DNA of 64,000 nt from CAZAYP01 sp964489425 [NCBI: uncultured Verrucomicrobiota bacterium] (GTDB lineage Bacteria; Verrucomicrobiota; Kiritimatiellia; RZYC01). A program made the translations under genes and the position numbers. Below, piece after piece: positions 53,313 through 63,434 of the stretch (position 1 is the stretch's first letter; each line of letters begins with the position of its first letter). The notes under the pieces are model-generated. The model was not told the origin of the DNA and ran no database searches. It worked only from the letters and a program-made list of their open reading frames with translations. The stretch is from NCBI GenBank assembly GCA_964489425.1, contig CAZAYP010000011.1, positions 25,513 through 89,512 of the forward strand, written 5' to 3'.

Positions 53313-56057
53313 ATGAAAGGCCGAACAATAGCAATGTTGGCCCTTTTGCTCCTGGCCGCGGGGTGGCGGCCGGCCCTGGGCGGCGGCGGGCCCCAGAACG
53401 TCCTGGTGGTGATCAACACCAACAGCCCCGGCAGCCGCGAGGCCGGCCTCTATTACGCCCACCAGCATGGCGTGCCGGCACGCAACCTCTGCTGGATCGG
53501 TTGCGCCACCAATAACGATATCAGCCTCGACGACTATTCCAACCTCGTGCGCCGCGCCGTGCTCGACCATGTTGACGCGGCCGGGCTCAGCAACCAGGTG
53601 GATTACCTGGTGTTCATGCCCGACATCCCTTACCGCGTATACCAAGGTAATTTCGGGGAGCAACGCCACGCCGGCCTGACCGCCTGCATGCTGTACGATT
53701 TCAAGGCCTCGCCCAACGCGTTCACCGCCGGATGCGAGATCGCCGCCAGCAGCGACAACCCCTATTTCTACGCCGAGCGCGCCTTCACCCACGCCGGCGC
53801 CACGGGCAGCAACCGCCTGTACCTGGCCACCCAGCTCACCGGCTGGTCGCTCGACTTGGTCAAGCACACCATCGACCGCGCTTGCGCGGCGGAAGGCAGC
53901 CAGCCCACCGGCCAGGTGTACCTGCTGCACACCAGCGACCCCTACCGCAACAAGCGCTGGCCGCAGTTTGACAACGCCGACTTCGCCGCCCGGTTCCTGG
54001 CCGCCTCGCAAACCTGGATCATTGCCGAGTCCGACGCCATCAGCGGCGCGAGCAACGTGGTGGGCTACCTGACCGGCGTGGAAAGCCTGGCGCCCACGCT
54101 TTTCTCCAACCAGTTTGCGCCGGGCGCGCTGGGCGACCACATGACCTCGTATGGCGGCAGCCTGCTCGACCTCACCGGGCAGATGTCGATCCTGGACTGG
54201 CTGGCGGCAGGCGCGGTGGCCTCGTACGGCACCTGCGTGGAACCCTGCAGCTACACGCGCAAGTTTCCCGCGGCCATGGCCTACTACTGGCAGGCGCGCG
54301 GCTTCAACGCAGCCGAAAGCCTCTGGATGGCCGTGCAGAATCCGTACCAGGGCGTTGTGGCCGGCGACCCGCTCAGCGCGCCCTACGCCCAGCCGGCATC
54401 CCTGGCGGTCACCGGCCTGGCCGCCAACGCCGTGCTGAGCAACAGCGCGACCCTGGCCATCACGGCCCGCGGTGGCCGGCCGGTCAGCCGGGTGGATCTC
54501 TTCCTCGACGGGCTCTGGCTCGCCACGGCCACGAACCTGGCCCCGGAACCGGGCAATGCCGTCACCTTCAGCTTGAATGGGCATAGCCGGACCTGCACGG
54601 TGCAGGCTGGCGACACGATCTATGACGTGGCCGCCGGCCTTGAGGCCGCGATCAATGCCGCCCCGCCGATCGGCCTCACGGCCACGGCCCGCGCCGACTG
54701 CGTGGAGCTGCGCCAGGCTGCGCTGGGGATCCCGGGCGCAACCAACGCCTGCGCGGCGGTTGCCGCGCAAGGCGCCGCCGGACGCCTGACGCTCTGGGCC
54801 CAAACCCCGTTCACCCACCTGCTCGAAACCCGCGCCGCAGCCTACGAACGGGTCGACGCCTCGGGCACGCCGATCGCCGGCGACCTGCTGCGCAGCCGCG
54901 TCACCCGCCTGGACGGCGCCGTGGTCACCAACACGGCCATTGCCGACGGCGACGACTCGGCCTACGACCTGCTGCTGAAGCTGCTGGCCGCGGTGAACGC
55001 GGACCCCGCCTTGCAGGACAGCCAGGGATGCATGGTCAAGTACCAGTCCGGGGCGGGGGGCGCGAACACGGTCTACTTCGTCGCCCGCACCAACGGATGG
55101 GCAGGCGGCAACCTGTTCCTGGACTTCGAGGTCGTGACCCAACCCGGCAGCGGGCTCGACGACACGGGCTTCTCCTCGCTGTTCGACGATAACGCTGACG
55201 ACCTGGGCGCGCGCGCCATGGTGTTTCTCGGCGGCGGCCAGACCAACCTCGCGGCCGGGTACACGCTCAGCGCCACGAACCTCGCCAACGGGCCGCACGA
55301 TCTCCTGGTCGTGGCCTGCGAAGGCACCGCCTTGGAAACCCAGGCCCGGGTGACCGTCCCGTTCACGGTCAGCAACAGCCCCCTGAACTGTGCGGTCACT
55401 GCGCCGCGGCCCTGGCACAACGCGCCGCTGGACGCCCTGGTCACCACGCGCGTGGCGGCGGCCGGCAGCCTGGTCATCACCCAGGTGGCCCTGTGGGCCG
55501 AGGGGCGGCTGCTGGCCCGCACCAATGCCGCGGAAATGGAAGCCGCCTGGCCGGCCGCGGCCATCGGCGCCGGGCTGCTGAACCTGCAGGCGCAGGCGTG
55601 GGACGCCGGCGGCGCCACGGCCCTCAGCCCGGCCATCCCGGTGCGGGTGTTTACCGACGAGGATGGCGACGGCCTGCCCGGCTGGTGGGAGTACCAGTAC
55701 TTCGGCACGGCCACCGGCGCCACGGCCGCGGCGGATACCGACCTGGACAGTGTGCCCAACCTGGGCGAATACCTCGGCGCCACGGATCCCACCAACGCGG
55801 CAAGCTATTTTGCCATCAGCTCCGTGGCCAGCGCCACCGGGTTCCCGGTGCAGGTGGCGTTCCCGGGCAGCGCCATGCGCCTCTACCAGGTGGCTTACAA
55901 CGATCAGTCCCTGCTGTTCACCAACGCGTGGCAGGCAGCCTTTACCGCGCTGCTGTGGGGCAGCGACGCGCCGGCCACGTGGGTGGATACCTGCCCCACC
56001 CCGCCCTGCGCCACCAACGGATACCGCTTCTACCGGGTCAAAGCCGTTTTGCCCTGA
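53313..56057 (+). CDS. TIGR03790-family secreted protein, copy 2, with extended C-terminus
   Basis: A 914-residue exported protein from the ATG at 53313 (another ATG at 53307 adds two residues). The signal peptide is KGRTIAMLALLLLAAGWRPA. The TIGR03790 domain follows: NVLVVINTNSPGSREAGLYY, HGVPARNLCWIGC, YLVFMPDIPYRVYQG and SYGTCVEPCSYTRKFPAAMA. Beyond about residue 350 come sandwich modules, a Ca-loop stretch (EDGDGLPGWWEYQYF, DTDLDSVPNLGEYLG) and the C-terminal module RLYQVAYNDQ ... YRFYRVKAVLP, also found in the subtilase and EEP proteins. It diverges from wbaP, while copy 1 lies just beyond wbaP, so the transferase gene is flanked by both paralogues. Function unknown. Confidence 0.87.
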   Translation: MKGRTIAMLALLLLAAGWRPALGGGGPQNVLVVINTNSPGSREAGLYYAHQHGVPARNLCWIGCATNNDISLDDYSNLVRRAVLDHVDAAGLSNQVDYLVFMPDIPYRVYQGNFGEQRHAGLTACMLYDFKASPNAFTAGCEIAASSDNPYFYAERAFTHAGATGSNRLYLATQLTGWSLDLVKHTIDRACAAEGSQPTGQVYLLHTSDPYRNKRWPQFDNADFAARFLAASQTWIIAESDAISGASNVVGYLTGVESLAPTLFSNQFAPGALGDHMTSYGGSLLDLTGQMSILDWLAAGAVASYGTCVEPCSYTRKFPAAMAYYWQARGFNAAESLWMAVQNPYQGVVAGDPLSAPYAQPASLAVTGLAANAVLSNSATLAITARGGRPVSRVDLFLDGLWLATATNLAPEPGNAVTFSLNGHSRTCTVQAGDTIYDVAAGLEAAINAAPPIGLTATARADCVELRQAALGIPGATNACAAVAAQGAAGRLTLWAQTPFTHLLETRAAAYERVDASGTPIAGDLLRSRVTRLDGAVVTNTAIADGDDSAYDLLLKLLAAVNADPALQDSQGCMVKYQSGAGGANTVYFVARTNGWAGGNLFLDFEVVTQPGSGLDDTGFSSLFDDNADDLGARAMVFLGGGQTNLAAGYTLSATNLANGPHDLLVVACEGTALETQARVTVPFTVSNSPLNCAVTAPRPWHNAPLDALVTTRVAAAGSLVITQVALWAEGRLLARTNAAEMEAAWPAAAIGAGLLNLQAQAWDAGGATALSPAIPVRVFTDEDGDGLPGWWEYQYFGTATGATAAADTDLDSVPNLGEYLGATDPTNAASYFAISSVASATGFPVQVAFPGSAMRLYQVAYNDQSLLFTNAWQAAFTALLWGSDAPATWVDTCPTPPCATNGYRFYRVKAVLP

Positions 56058-56075
56058 CCCTGTGGGCGCTGGGCG

Positions 56076-56540
56076 TTACGGGAACAAGTCGCCGAGGGTC
56101 GGCCGCCAGGGCGGAGCGGCGCGCGCCGCCGCGCGGGACGATGCCGGCGGCCGCGCCAGCCGGTCCAGGAACTGACGGCAGGAGATGGCGTGCGCGCCGG
56201 CCGAGGTTACGGTCTCGCGCTCGGCGCGGTCCGCCGTGACCACCGCGACCCGGTCCGGATCCGCCGCCTGGTGCACGAGCCGCTCGATGACCGTGTCCGC
56301 CGTGAGCCGGCCCGGCGCGTACTGGACCTCCAGGACGGGCGACTCGAACACCTCGCCCGCCCCGCGCGGCCCGCCATCGAACACCACGGTGACCCGCTCC
56401 GCCAGATCGCCGGCCGCCTGCTCGAGCCGGCGGATCAGCAGCAGGCGCGCCTGCTCCAGGCGGCCCGGCATGTGGCTGGCCAGGCCGGGGTCCTGGTAAA
56501 TCAGGCTGTACCCGTCAACAATGATCCAATCCCAGCCCAT
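56076..56540 (-). CDS. NYN-domain (YacP-like) ribonuclease-related protein
   Basis: A 154-residue protein with a PIN-like NYN domain: WDWIIVDGYSLIYQD, RVTVVFDGGPRGAGEV, RVAVVTADRAERETVTSAGA and CRQFLDRL. The acidic residues at the ends of the strands would hold metal ions for RNA cleavage. YacP relatives act in rRNA/mRNA processing. The Ala/Arg-rich C-terminus (about 125-150) looks flexible. The ATG at 56540 was chosen over one three codons upstream. It follows the GH13 gene on the same strand by 22 bp and may be co-transcribed with it. Confidence 0.87.
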   Translation of the reverse strand: MGWDWIIVDGYSLIYQDPGLASHMPGRLEQARLLLIRRLEQAAGDLAERVTVVFDGGPRGAGEVFESPVLEVQYAPGRLTADTVIERLVHQAADPDRVAVVTADRAERETVTSAGAHAISCRQFLDRLARPPASSRAAARAAPPWRPTLGDLFP

Positions 56541-56562
56541 GGCGCCCACCCCGCAACCATGC

Positions 56563-58065
56563 TCAGGCGCGACACACCACGGCGCCGAACGGCGGCAGGC
56601 CGTCGCCTTCCAGCCCGCCCCAGAGCGGCTGGTTGCGCAACAGGTCTGCCCGTCCCAGCGCGCGCGGCGTCGGGCCCAGGTTCACCGCGCAGCGCAGGCG
56701 CGCCCGCCCCAGGCGGCGCTCGAACGCGAGCACCGTGCGGTCCATGCCGGCGCCGGCCTCGCCCGCGTCCATGAGTTGGAACGTGCCTGCGCGCAACGCC
56801 GCGTGTTTGAGCCGCAGGCGGATCAGGCCGCGGTAAAATGCGTACAGGCGCTGGCGCTCGGTAAATCCGCGGGCGAACAGGTTGCCCTCGAACTCCACGC
56901 CTTCCTGCCACACCGCGCGCGCGCCGGCCACCACGCGCCGGCCCTTGTCGCACGGCCGCAGCCGCTCGTGGATCGACGGCCGGTTGCCGGCGCCGAACTC
57001 CTGCCCGGCGAGCAGGAACGGGATGCTGTGCGCCGAGAGGAATGCCACCTGCATCGCCGCCTGGACCGCCCCGGCGCCAAACCGGTAGATGCCGCGGCCT
57101 TCGTCGTGGTTGTCGGTGTACCGCGCATAAAACAGCGTGTTGCCCGCAGGCTGCAAGTCCTGCTCGTACTGCGCGAGCAAGCCGCCGAACACGGCGGCGA
57201 TGCCGCCCTGCTGGTACTCCGCGAACGCCTGCGACTGACGCACGTGGTCGGCCATCTGTTCCGGCCGCAGCACCACGGAGCCGCCGTCCGGAGTCACGCC
57301 ATAAAAGTGATCGCATACCTTGTAAAAGGCATCGTCATAGCTGGCATTGAACCCGCGCGCAAACAGGTCCATGGAGTTGTCGCGGCCGTAGCACTCGGCC
57401 AGGAACAGCAGCTCGCGGCCCGCGTGCCGGCGGCGCAGCTCCGGCAGCGCCTCGTTCCAGAACGAGCGGTCGTTGATGAAATGGGCCATGTCCACGCGGA
57501 ACCCGTCCACGCCGTCGGGCGCGCCGGACGCCCCGCGGCCGAGGATCCCGAGCCAGCGGTCGTAGGTTTCGAGCATGGCGCGGCGCAGCGCCGGCTGGGT
57601 GTAATCCAGCTTGGCGGTGTCGCTCCAATCACAGTCGAACGCGGCCGCGCCCTGGGCATCGCGCACGTAGTATTCGGGATGCTCTTGGATCCAGCGGTGG
57701 TCGCGGCTGGTGTGGTTGGGCACCATGCCGAGGATGACTTTCAGGCCCAGCGCATGCGCCCGCCGCACCACGGCCTGGAGCTCCTCCAGCGTGCCGAACT
57801 CGGGATCGATTTGGTCGTAGTCGCGGATCGCGTACGGCGACCCGATGCCTTTGCGCCCCTCCACGCCGATCAGGAACGGCGGCATCACGTGCAGGATCGT
57901 GAACCCGAGCTTCTTGATCGCCTGCACGTGCTGCGCCAGGTACGCCAGCGCCGATCCCGCAGGCGGCTTCTCCCGGGCCGCCTCCACCGGGTTGCGCGGC
58001 TCGCGCGCGGCCACGGCGCGCAGGTTGACCTGGTAATTGATCCCTCGCAACAGCCAATTGTCCAT
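56563..58065 (-). CDS. Alpha-amylase family (GH13) glycoside hydrolase
   Basis: A 500-residue GH13 enzyme, cytoplasmic as no signal peptide is seen. The conserved regions are region I GMVPNHTSRDHRW, region II VDGFRVDMAHF (nucleophile Asp about 190), region III LLFLAECYGRDNS (acid/base Glu about 222) and region IV ARYTDNHDEG (Asp about 319). The C-terminal beta domain is present. GH13 covers alpha-amylases, branching enzymes, trehalose synthases and others, and I cannot choose between them. The ATG at 58065 has GGGAAAGGGG upstream; the frame extends further but is not coding-like. Along with the GH57 gene it points to glycogen or starch metabolism. Confidence 0.9.
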   Translation of the reverse strand: MDNWLLRGINYQVNLRAVAAREPRNPVEAAREKPPAGSALAYLAQHVQAIKKLGFTILHVMPPFLIGVEGRKGIGSPYAIRDYDQIDPEFGTLEELQAVVRRAHALGLKVILGMVPNHTSRDHRWIQEHPEYYVRDAQGAAAFDCDWSDTAKLDYTQPALRRAMLETYDRWLGILGRGASGAPDGVDGFRVDMAHFINDRSFWNEALPELRRRHAGRELLFLAECYGRDNSMDLFARGFNASYDDAFYKVCDHFYGVTPDGGSVVLRPEQMADHVRQSQAFAEYQQGGIAAVFGGLLAQYEQDLQPAGNTLFYARYTDNHDEGRGIYRFGAGAVQAAMQVAFLSAHSIPFLLAGQEFGAGNRPSIHERLRPCDKGRRVVAGARAVWQEGVEFEGNLFARGFTERQRLYAFYRGLIRLRLKHAALRAGTFQLMDAGEAGAGMDRTVLAFERRLGRARLRCAVNLGPTPRALGRADLLRNQPLWGGLEGDGLPPFGAVVCRA

Positions 58066-58235
58066 GTTATTGCCCCTTTCCCAGCTTCCCAAAAGCCGTG
58101 AGGCCGGGATGGTGCCGCAAAAGGCCGGGCAAGGCAAGGGGGAAACCCGCGGCCCCGGCTTGCGTTCTAAAATATTTATGCTAGGGTGAAAGCGTGAATA
58201 GCAAAACCATAACTCCACGCAACGGGGGTGTGTTT

Positions 58236-59246
58236 ATGAATGGCAAGACATTCCAATGGGCGCTGGCGATCATCATGCTCACAGGCGCGAGCCTGACCGC
58301 CTGGGGCCAGAGCGCGGGCAACCCGCTGCCGGCGGAGCTGCGCCCGCTGCACAGCCGCATCCAGTCGATGAGCCATGGCTATTACAGCGAGCAGGACTGG
58401 CAGCAGGTGTTCGCCGAGGTGCGCGCCGTGGCCGCCCTGGCGCGCCAAGAAGGCAACGACGACCTGGCCATTGAAGCCGCCCTGCTGGAAGCCCAGGCGT
58501 GGATGGATATGCGCGGCCAGCTGTCCCGTGCCCTCGAGGTCCTGGACCGCACCCGCCAAACCTATGCCCAGAGCACCTCCGCCAGCATGCGCAAGGTCTT
58601 CGTGCGCGAGGCCGAGGTGTATGCCCAGCAGGGCGACCAGGCCGCCATCCGCAAGCTGATCGACCAGTTCAAGGCCAGCCATTGGTACCAGCCCGAACGG
58701 TATCCCTACCGCGTGGGCGAAGGCCGCAATGCGCCCCTGAGCGTCGTGCGGCCCGGCAGTTCCGGCGCGGATTCCCTGGTCCTGACCACCATGCAGAACT
58801 TCCTTAACGCCGCCCGGTTCGCCCCCGGCAACCCCTGCCCGTTCTTCTCCGGCGTGGACCGCGCGGGGCAACCGGTGAGCCTGGACGATTATGCCGGCAA
58901 GGTGGTGCTGGTGGACTTCTGGCAGGGCAACTGGGTTCCCTGGCGCCGCAACCTCGCCTACCAGGCCAAGGTGTTCCAGTCTTACCAGCCCGCCGGCTTC
59001 GAGGTGATCGGCATGGCCCTCGACGCGGATTCGGTCCAGTTTGACAGCCTCCTGGCCGAATCCGGGGCCACGTGGCGCCAACTGGCGCCGGACCCCGCGA
59101 TCGCCAGCCAGTTCGGCCTGCACGGCGAAGCCACCAGTTTTCTCGTGGATCGGGATGGCGTCATCATCGGCCGGAACCTGCGGGGCGCCGACTTGGTGCT
59201 GGCCATCCGCCGCGCGCTGGATCTTGGCCCCGGAGAATACGAGTAA
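58236..59246 (+). CDS. Secreted TlpA/thioredoxin-like protein lacking the CxxC
   Basis: A 336-residue exported protein. Signal peptide (FQWALAIIMLTGASLTAWGQ), a helical TPR-like region (residues 30-150; DDLAIEAALLEAQAWMDMRG, AEVYAQQGDQAAIRKLIDQF), then an AhpC/TSA-TlpA fold: GKVVLVDFWQGNWVPWRRNL, GFEVIGMALDADSV and GEATSFLVDRDGVIIGRNLR. Where active family members have FWATWCGPC, this one reads FWQGNWVPW, so both redox cysteines are absent. It is probably a binding or scaffold variant rather than a thiol oxidoreductase. The ATG at 58236 was preferred to a GTG at 58194. The gene stands alone, divergent from the GH13 gene. Confidence 0.85.
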   Translation: MNGKTFQWALAIIMLTGASLTAWGQSAGNPLPAELRPLHSRIQSMSHGYYSEQDWQQVFAEVRAVAALARQEGNDDLAIEAALLEAQAWMDMRGQLSRALEVLDRTRQTYAQSTSASMRKVFVREAEVYAQQGDQAAIRKLIDQFKASHWYQPERYPYRVGEGRNAPLSVVRPGSSGADSLVLTTMQNFLNAARFAPGNPCPFFSGVDRAGQPVSLDDYAGKVVLVDFWQGNWVPWRRNLAYQAKVFQSYQPAGFEVIGMALDADSVQFDSLLAESGATWRQLAPDPAIASQFGLHGEATSFLVDRDGVIIGRNLRGADLVLAIRRALDLGPGEYE

Positions 59247-59396
59247 GGATTTCCGGCGCGGCTTGAAAAACCCGGCGCCGCAGGCGGTTGTTGCTTAACA
59301 AAACTGCCGGGGCGGGGTAAGTTGCTGGTTATCATGGATGACCTCGGTTGACCGCACGGATGCATTGGGCGGTGTATTTGTACGGAGAGGTTGTAA

Positions 59397-59618
59397 ATGA
59401 TCACGCGGTGCGATGCGCAGTTTTGTTTTCCGTTCTACACCAACTTTGATCCGGTGTTTGACCAGTTGCAGCGCATGGCGGACGCGCCGCGGATCCTGCT
59501 GCAGACCAACCATGTTTTCATGAACCCCACCATGCAGACCAACGTGCACTTTGACCCGCGCGGCATGGAGAAGGTGATGGATTCGTCGCCCATGAGCCCC
59601 CGCGTCTGGAAAGCCTAG
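59397..59618 (+). CDS. Small protein of unknown function, 73 residues
   Basis: A small gene with a good GGAGAGG ribosome site seven bases before its ATG and strong third-position GC in codons, so it is probably real. The product (FCFPFYTNFDPVFDQLQRMA, ILLQTNHVFMNPTMQTNVHF) has no signal peptide or membrane segment and no family I know. It contains two cysteines and a methionine-rich tail. It converges with the sigma-54 activator. Confidence 0.65.
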   Translation: MITRCDAQFCFPFYTNFDPVFDQLQRMADAPRILLQTNHVFMNPTMQTNVHFDPRGMEKVMDSSPMSPRVWKA

Positions 59619-59645
59619 GCCGCGGGTCCGGCCCAAGTTTCAGCA

Positions 59646-61229
<1,584 letters not shown>

Positions 61230-61241
<12 letters not shown>

Positions 61242-61283
61242 AACCCGCGGTCATATGCATGACGGTATATTGTGAGCTGGTGG
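61230..61283. promoter_or_regulatory. 54-bp concentric dyad at the 5' end of the sigma-54 activator
   Basis: Outer arms CCGCCAGCTCACAA (61230-61243) and TTGTGAGCTGGTGG (61270-61283) match at 13 of 14 positions. Exactly at their centre (61256.5) lies the inner palindrome GTCATATGCATGAC (61250-61263), while the bases between are not paired. This looks like a set of operator half-sites rather than a terminator, since no T-run follows. Confidence 0.75.
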
Positions 61284-61593
61284 ATAATAAGTCAATAAAT
61301 TGGATGATATAGGTTTAAAAATATTTGCCCGGAAAGACCGGCCGGCGCACGGGGACCGTTCGCATTCATCCTGTCCGTCCTATCCATCCACTTTCATTCT
61401 GTCTCTGCTCTGCGTCCCTGCGTCTCCGCGGGAAACCCTCCGCCATCCCCTAACGGCGGGTCCGGCGGCCCCGCCCCACCTTGCTGCCCCGCTCGTTCCG
61501 AAGGTAGGGCGCGGGCGCCGCACGCGCCGTCTGATGGCTATGAAATAGGTTAATGCGCTATAGGGAATTGCAGAATGATTGTCCGTTGGCAGG
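61284..61593 (+). other. Intergenic region between activator and integron integrase
   Basis: About 310 bp without a credible gene. The left part is AT-rich (AATAAATTGGATGATATAGG) and may hold the activator promoter. The right part contains GC-rich stretches and phrases such as CTCTGCGTCCCTGCGTCTCC, and lies just beyond the integrase stop. No clear terminator or attachment site was found. Confidence 0.5.
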
Positions 61594-62949
61594 TCACCCA
61601 CCCGCCGGCGCCTGCGGCGGCGCGGCGGGCTCCGGGCCCGGGTTGGCGGGACCGTCTTCGATCAGCGCCAGCGTCTCGGCCCCGAAATCCAGCGGGCTGC
61701 CCACTTCCTTGATGGTCCGGCTCTTGACGGTGTGGGTATAAATCATCGTCGTGCGCACGTCGCTGTGGCCCAGCATCTGCTGGATGGTCCGGATATCGTA
61801 GTTAGCCCGCAGCAGATGGCTGGCATACGTGTGCCGGAACGTGTGCGCCGTGACCCGCTTGGGAATCTGCGCCATCCGCACCGCGTGGCGCAGCGCTTTC
61901 TGCAACTCGCTCTCGTGGACGTGATAGCGCCGCCGCTCGTTGTCCTGCGGCACCAGCGTCAGCGTCCGGGCCGGGAAAAACCACTGCCAGATCAGTTCCC
62001 GCGCCGCATTCTTCCACTTCCGGTCCAACGCGCCCGGCATGAACACTCCGTCGTAGCCCGCTTCCAGGTCCAGCGCATGCAGATGCTTGACTCGTTCCAG
62101 TTGATCCTTGAGCTCCGGCAACAATGCGCGTGGCAGCGGCACCGCCCGGTCCTTGCGCCCCTTGCCATCGTGAATGGTCAGGATCGCCCCGTCAAGGTTG
62201 AAGCACTGCACCCGCAGGCTCAAACATTCCCCCAGGCGCAACCCGCAGCCATAGAGCAGCGTCACGATCAAATGGTACGGCCGCTTCAGGCGGCCAATGA
62301 CCGCGTCAACCTCTTCCCGCGTCAGCACGACCGGTACATACCGCGTCCGCCGCGCCCGCACCACGGAATCACCCAGTTCGTATGGCACTTTCAGCACATG
62401 GCGGTAGAAAAACAGCAGCGCGTTGAACGCCTGGTTTTGCGTGGATGCCACCACCCGCCGGTCAACCGCCAGGTGCGTCAGGAACTTCCGGGCATCGTCG
62501 CTGTTGAGTTGCGCCGGGTCCTTGTTGTCCAGGTACACCTGGAACTGATGTACCCACGTGGCATACGTTTGCAGGGTCTTGGGCGAGTATTGCCGGACCC
62601 GGACCACTTCCTTCAACCGCGCCTGGCATTCGTCCCACGGTTTCCGGACCGCCTCCAGTGCCGCCGCAGACTCCGGTGCTGTCTCCGGCCACGTCTTCAT
62701 CAGGTCCAAGTATAACCCGATGCTCGCCGCCGCCTGCTGCTGGCGGTCCGGCGCCTGGTTCTTGGCCGCCAGTTTCTGCAGGAACGGCTGCAAGCTTTCC
62801 GGATCCCGCGGCGGATGCCGGTACTTCGCGCAGAAATCCAGGTAATACCTGAGCCATTTCAGGTAATCCGGCCATTCCGCGGACGGCACCTGCGCCGCCT
62901 GCATCCGCTCGCCAACCGCCTTCTGCAACACAGGAGCAATGTTCTTCAT
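61594..62949 (-). CDS. intI: Integron integrase (IntI), long form
   Basis: A 451-residue tyrosine recombinase. The catalytic domain has R (LLYGCGLRLGECLSLRV), K (TIHDGKGRKDRAVPLP), HxxR (TFRHTYASHLL) and Y (VRTTMIYTHTV). The IntI-specific insert is present: LHALDLEAGYDGVFMPGALD/RKWKNAARELIWQWFFP. The core-binding domain (SPKTLQTYATWVHQFQVYL ... VVASTQNQAFNALLFFYRHVL) is preceded by about 120 extra residues that look like a decayed duplicate of it (WPDYLKWLRYYLDFCAKYRH ... AAASIGLYLDLM). Usual IntI proteins are 320-340 residues. The gene points away from attI and the cassettes, as expected. ATG at 62949 taken; a GTG at 62994 is possible. Confidence 0.93.
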   Translation of the reverse strand: MKNIAPVLQKAVGERMQAAQVPSAEWPDYLKWLRYYLDFCAKYRHPPRDPESLQPFLQKLAAKNQAPDRQQQAAASIGLYLDLMKTWPETAPESAAALEAVRKPWDECQARLKEVVRVRQYSPKTLQTYATWVHQFQVYLDNKDPAQLNSDDARKFLTHLAVDRRVVASTQNQAFNALLFFYRHVLKVPYELGDSVVRARRTRYVPVVLTREEVDAVIGRLKRPYHLIVTLLYGCGLRLGECLSLRVQCFNLDGAILTIHDGKGRKDRAVPLPRALLPELKDQLERVKHLHALDLEAGYDGVFMPGALDRKWKNAARELIWQWFFPARTLTLVPQDNERRRYHVHESELQKALRHAVRMAQIPKRVTAHTFRHTYASHLLRANYDIRTIQQMLGHSDVRTTMIYTHTVKSRTIKEVGSPLDFGAETLALIEDGPANPGPEPAAPPQAPAGG

Positions 62950-63034
62950 TGTAAAACACCAGTTTCTTGTTTGCCAGTTCGTTGTAAGGAACACAAGAAA
63001 GAAAAGCCGCCTTTTTGCACATTTTTCTGGACTT

Positions 63035-63040
63035 TATGAT
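63035..63040 (+). promoter_or_regulatory. Possible cassette promoter (Pc) -10 box
   Basis: TATGAT reads towards the cassettes between intI and attI. With TTTTTG 17 bases upstream it could be a weak sigma-70 promoter for cassette expression. Prediction by eye. Confidence 0.3.
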
Positions 63041-63073
63041 CCAATAACCGTAGAAAACGAGAAAACTTTAGAA

Positions 63074-63086
63074 TCACTTGTTCGGT
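63074..63086 (+). other. attI-cassette junction with GTTCGGT core
   Basis: TCACTTGTTCGGT: the GTTRRRY-like core GTTCGGT is at 63080-63086, with predicted crossover between G63080 and T63081. It is the exact reverse complement of ACCGAAC at 63435-63441 (the R'' box of the first attC), as expected when a circular cassette has integrated here. The full extent of attI upstream is not defined. Confidence 0.8.
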
Positions 63087-63101
63087 GAGGACATCAAATA
63101 A

Positions 63102-63431
63102 ATGCAAAAAATCGAAGCCACATTCTCGACAGCGGGTTGCATCGGCACATTTTTCTGTGTCCTCCCCTTTCTTGCTCGTCTGCTCCAGATATTATCTGGA
63201 ACATGGCTTGTGCCCGACTATCTCAAAATTGCATTACTTCTACCAATATTACTAAGTCCACTCATCTTGATAGCATGTATGCTTGGTATTGGTGCTTCAC
63301 TTGCCCTTCATATAAAATGGTATTGGAAAACATTAATTACCCTTGCCAATGTTGGTGGTTTAATTTCATCAGGTTGGTATATTTTCATTTTGTTAAATTT
63401 GAATAAATGGGGACCTATCAATCCTGGATAA
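63102..63431 (+). CDS. Gene-cassette ORF 1: small membrane protein, unknown
   Basis: A 109-residue protein with three predicted transmembrane segments (FFCVLPFLARLLQIL, IALLLPILLSPLILIACMLG and LANVGGLISSGWYIFILLNL). It is far richer in A+T than every neighbouring chromosomal gene, a sign of foreign origin typical of cassettes. It is the only gene of the cassette spanning 63081-63495, begins 22 bases after the cassette boundary, and its stop is four bases before the attC R'' box. No family is recognised. A GGTGAGG element about 11 bases upstream may serve as ribosome site. Confidence 0.8.
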   Translation: MQKIEATFSTAGCIGTFFCVLPFLARLLQILSGTWLVPDYLKIALLLPILLSPLILIACMLGIGASLALHIKWYWKTLITLANVGGLISSGWYIFILLNLNKWGPINPG

Positions 63432-63434
63432 AGC

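Noticed and set aside
59330-59396. Sigma-54 promoter in front of the 73-residue gene
   Set aside because: TTGGGCGGTGTATTTGTA superficially resembles the -24/-12 pattern, but the GG and GC dinucleotides are not at the required spacing.
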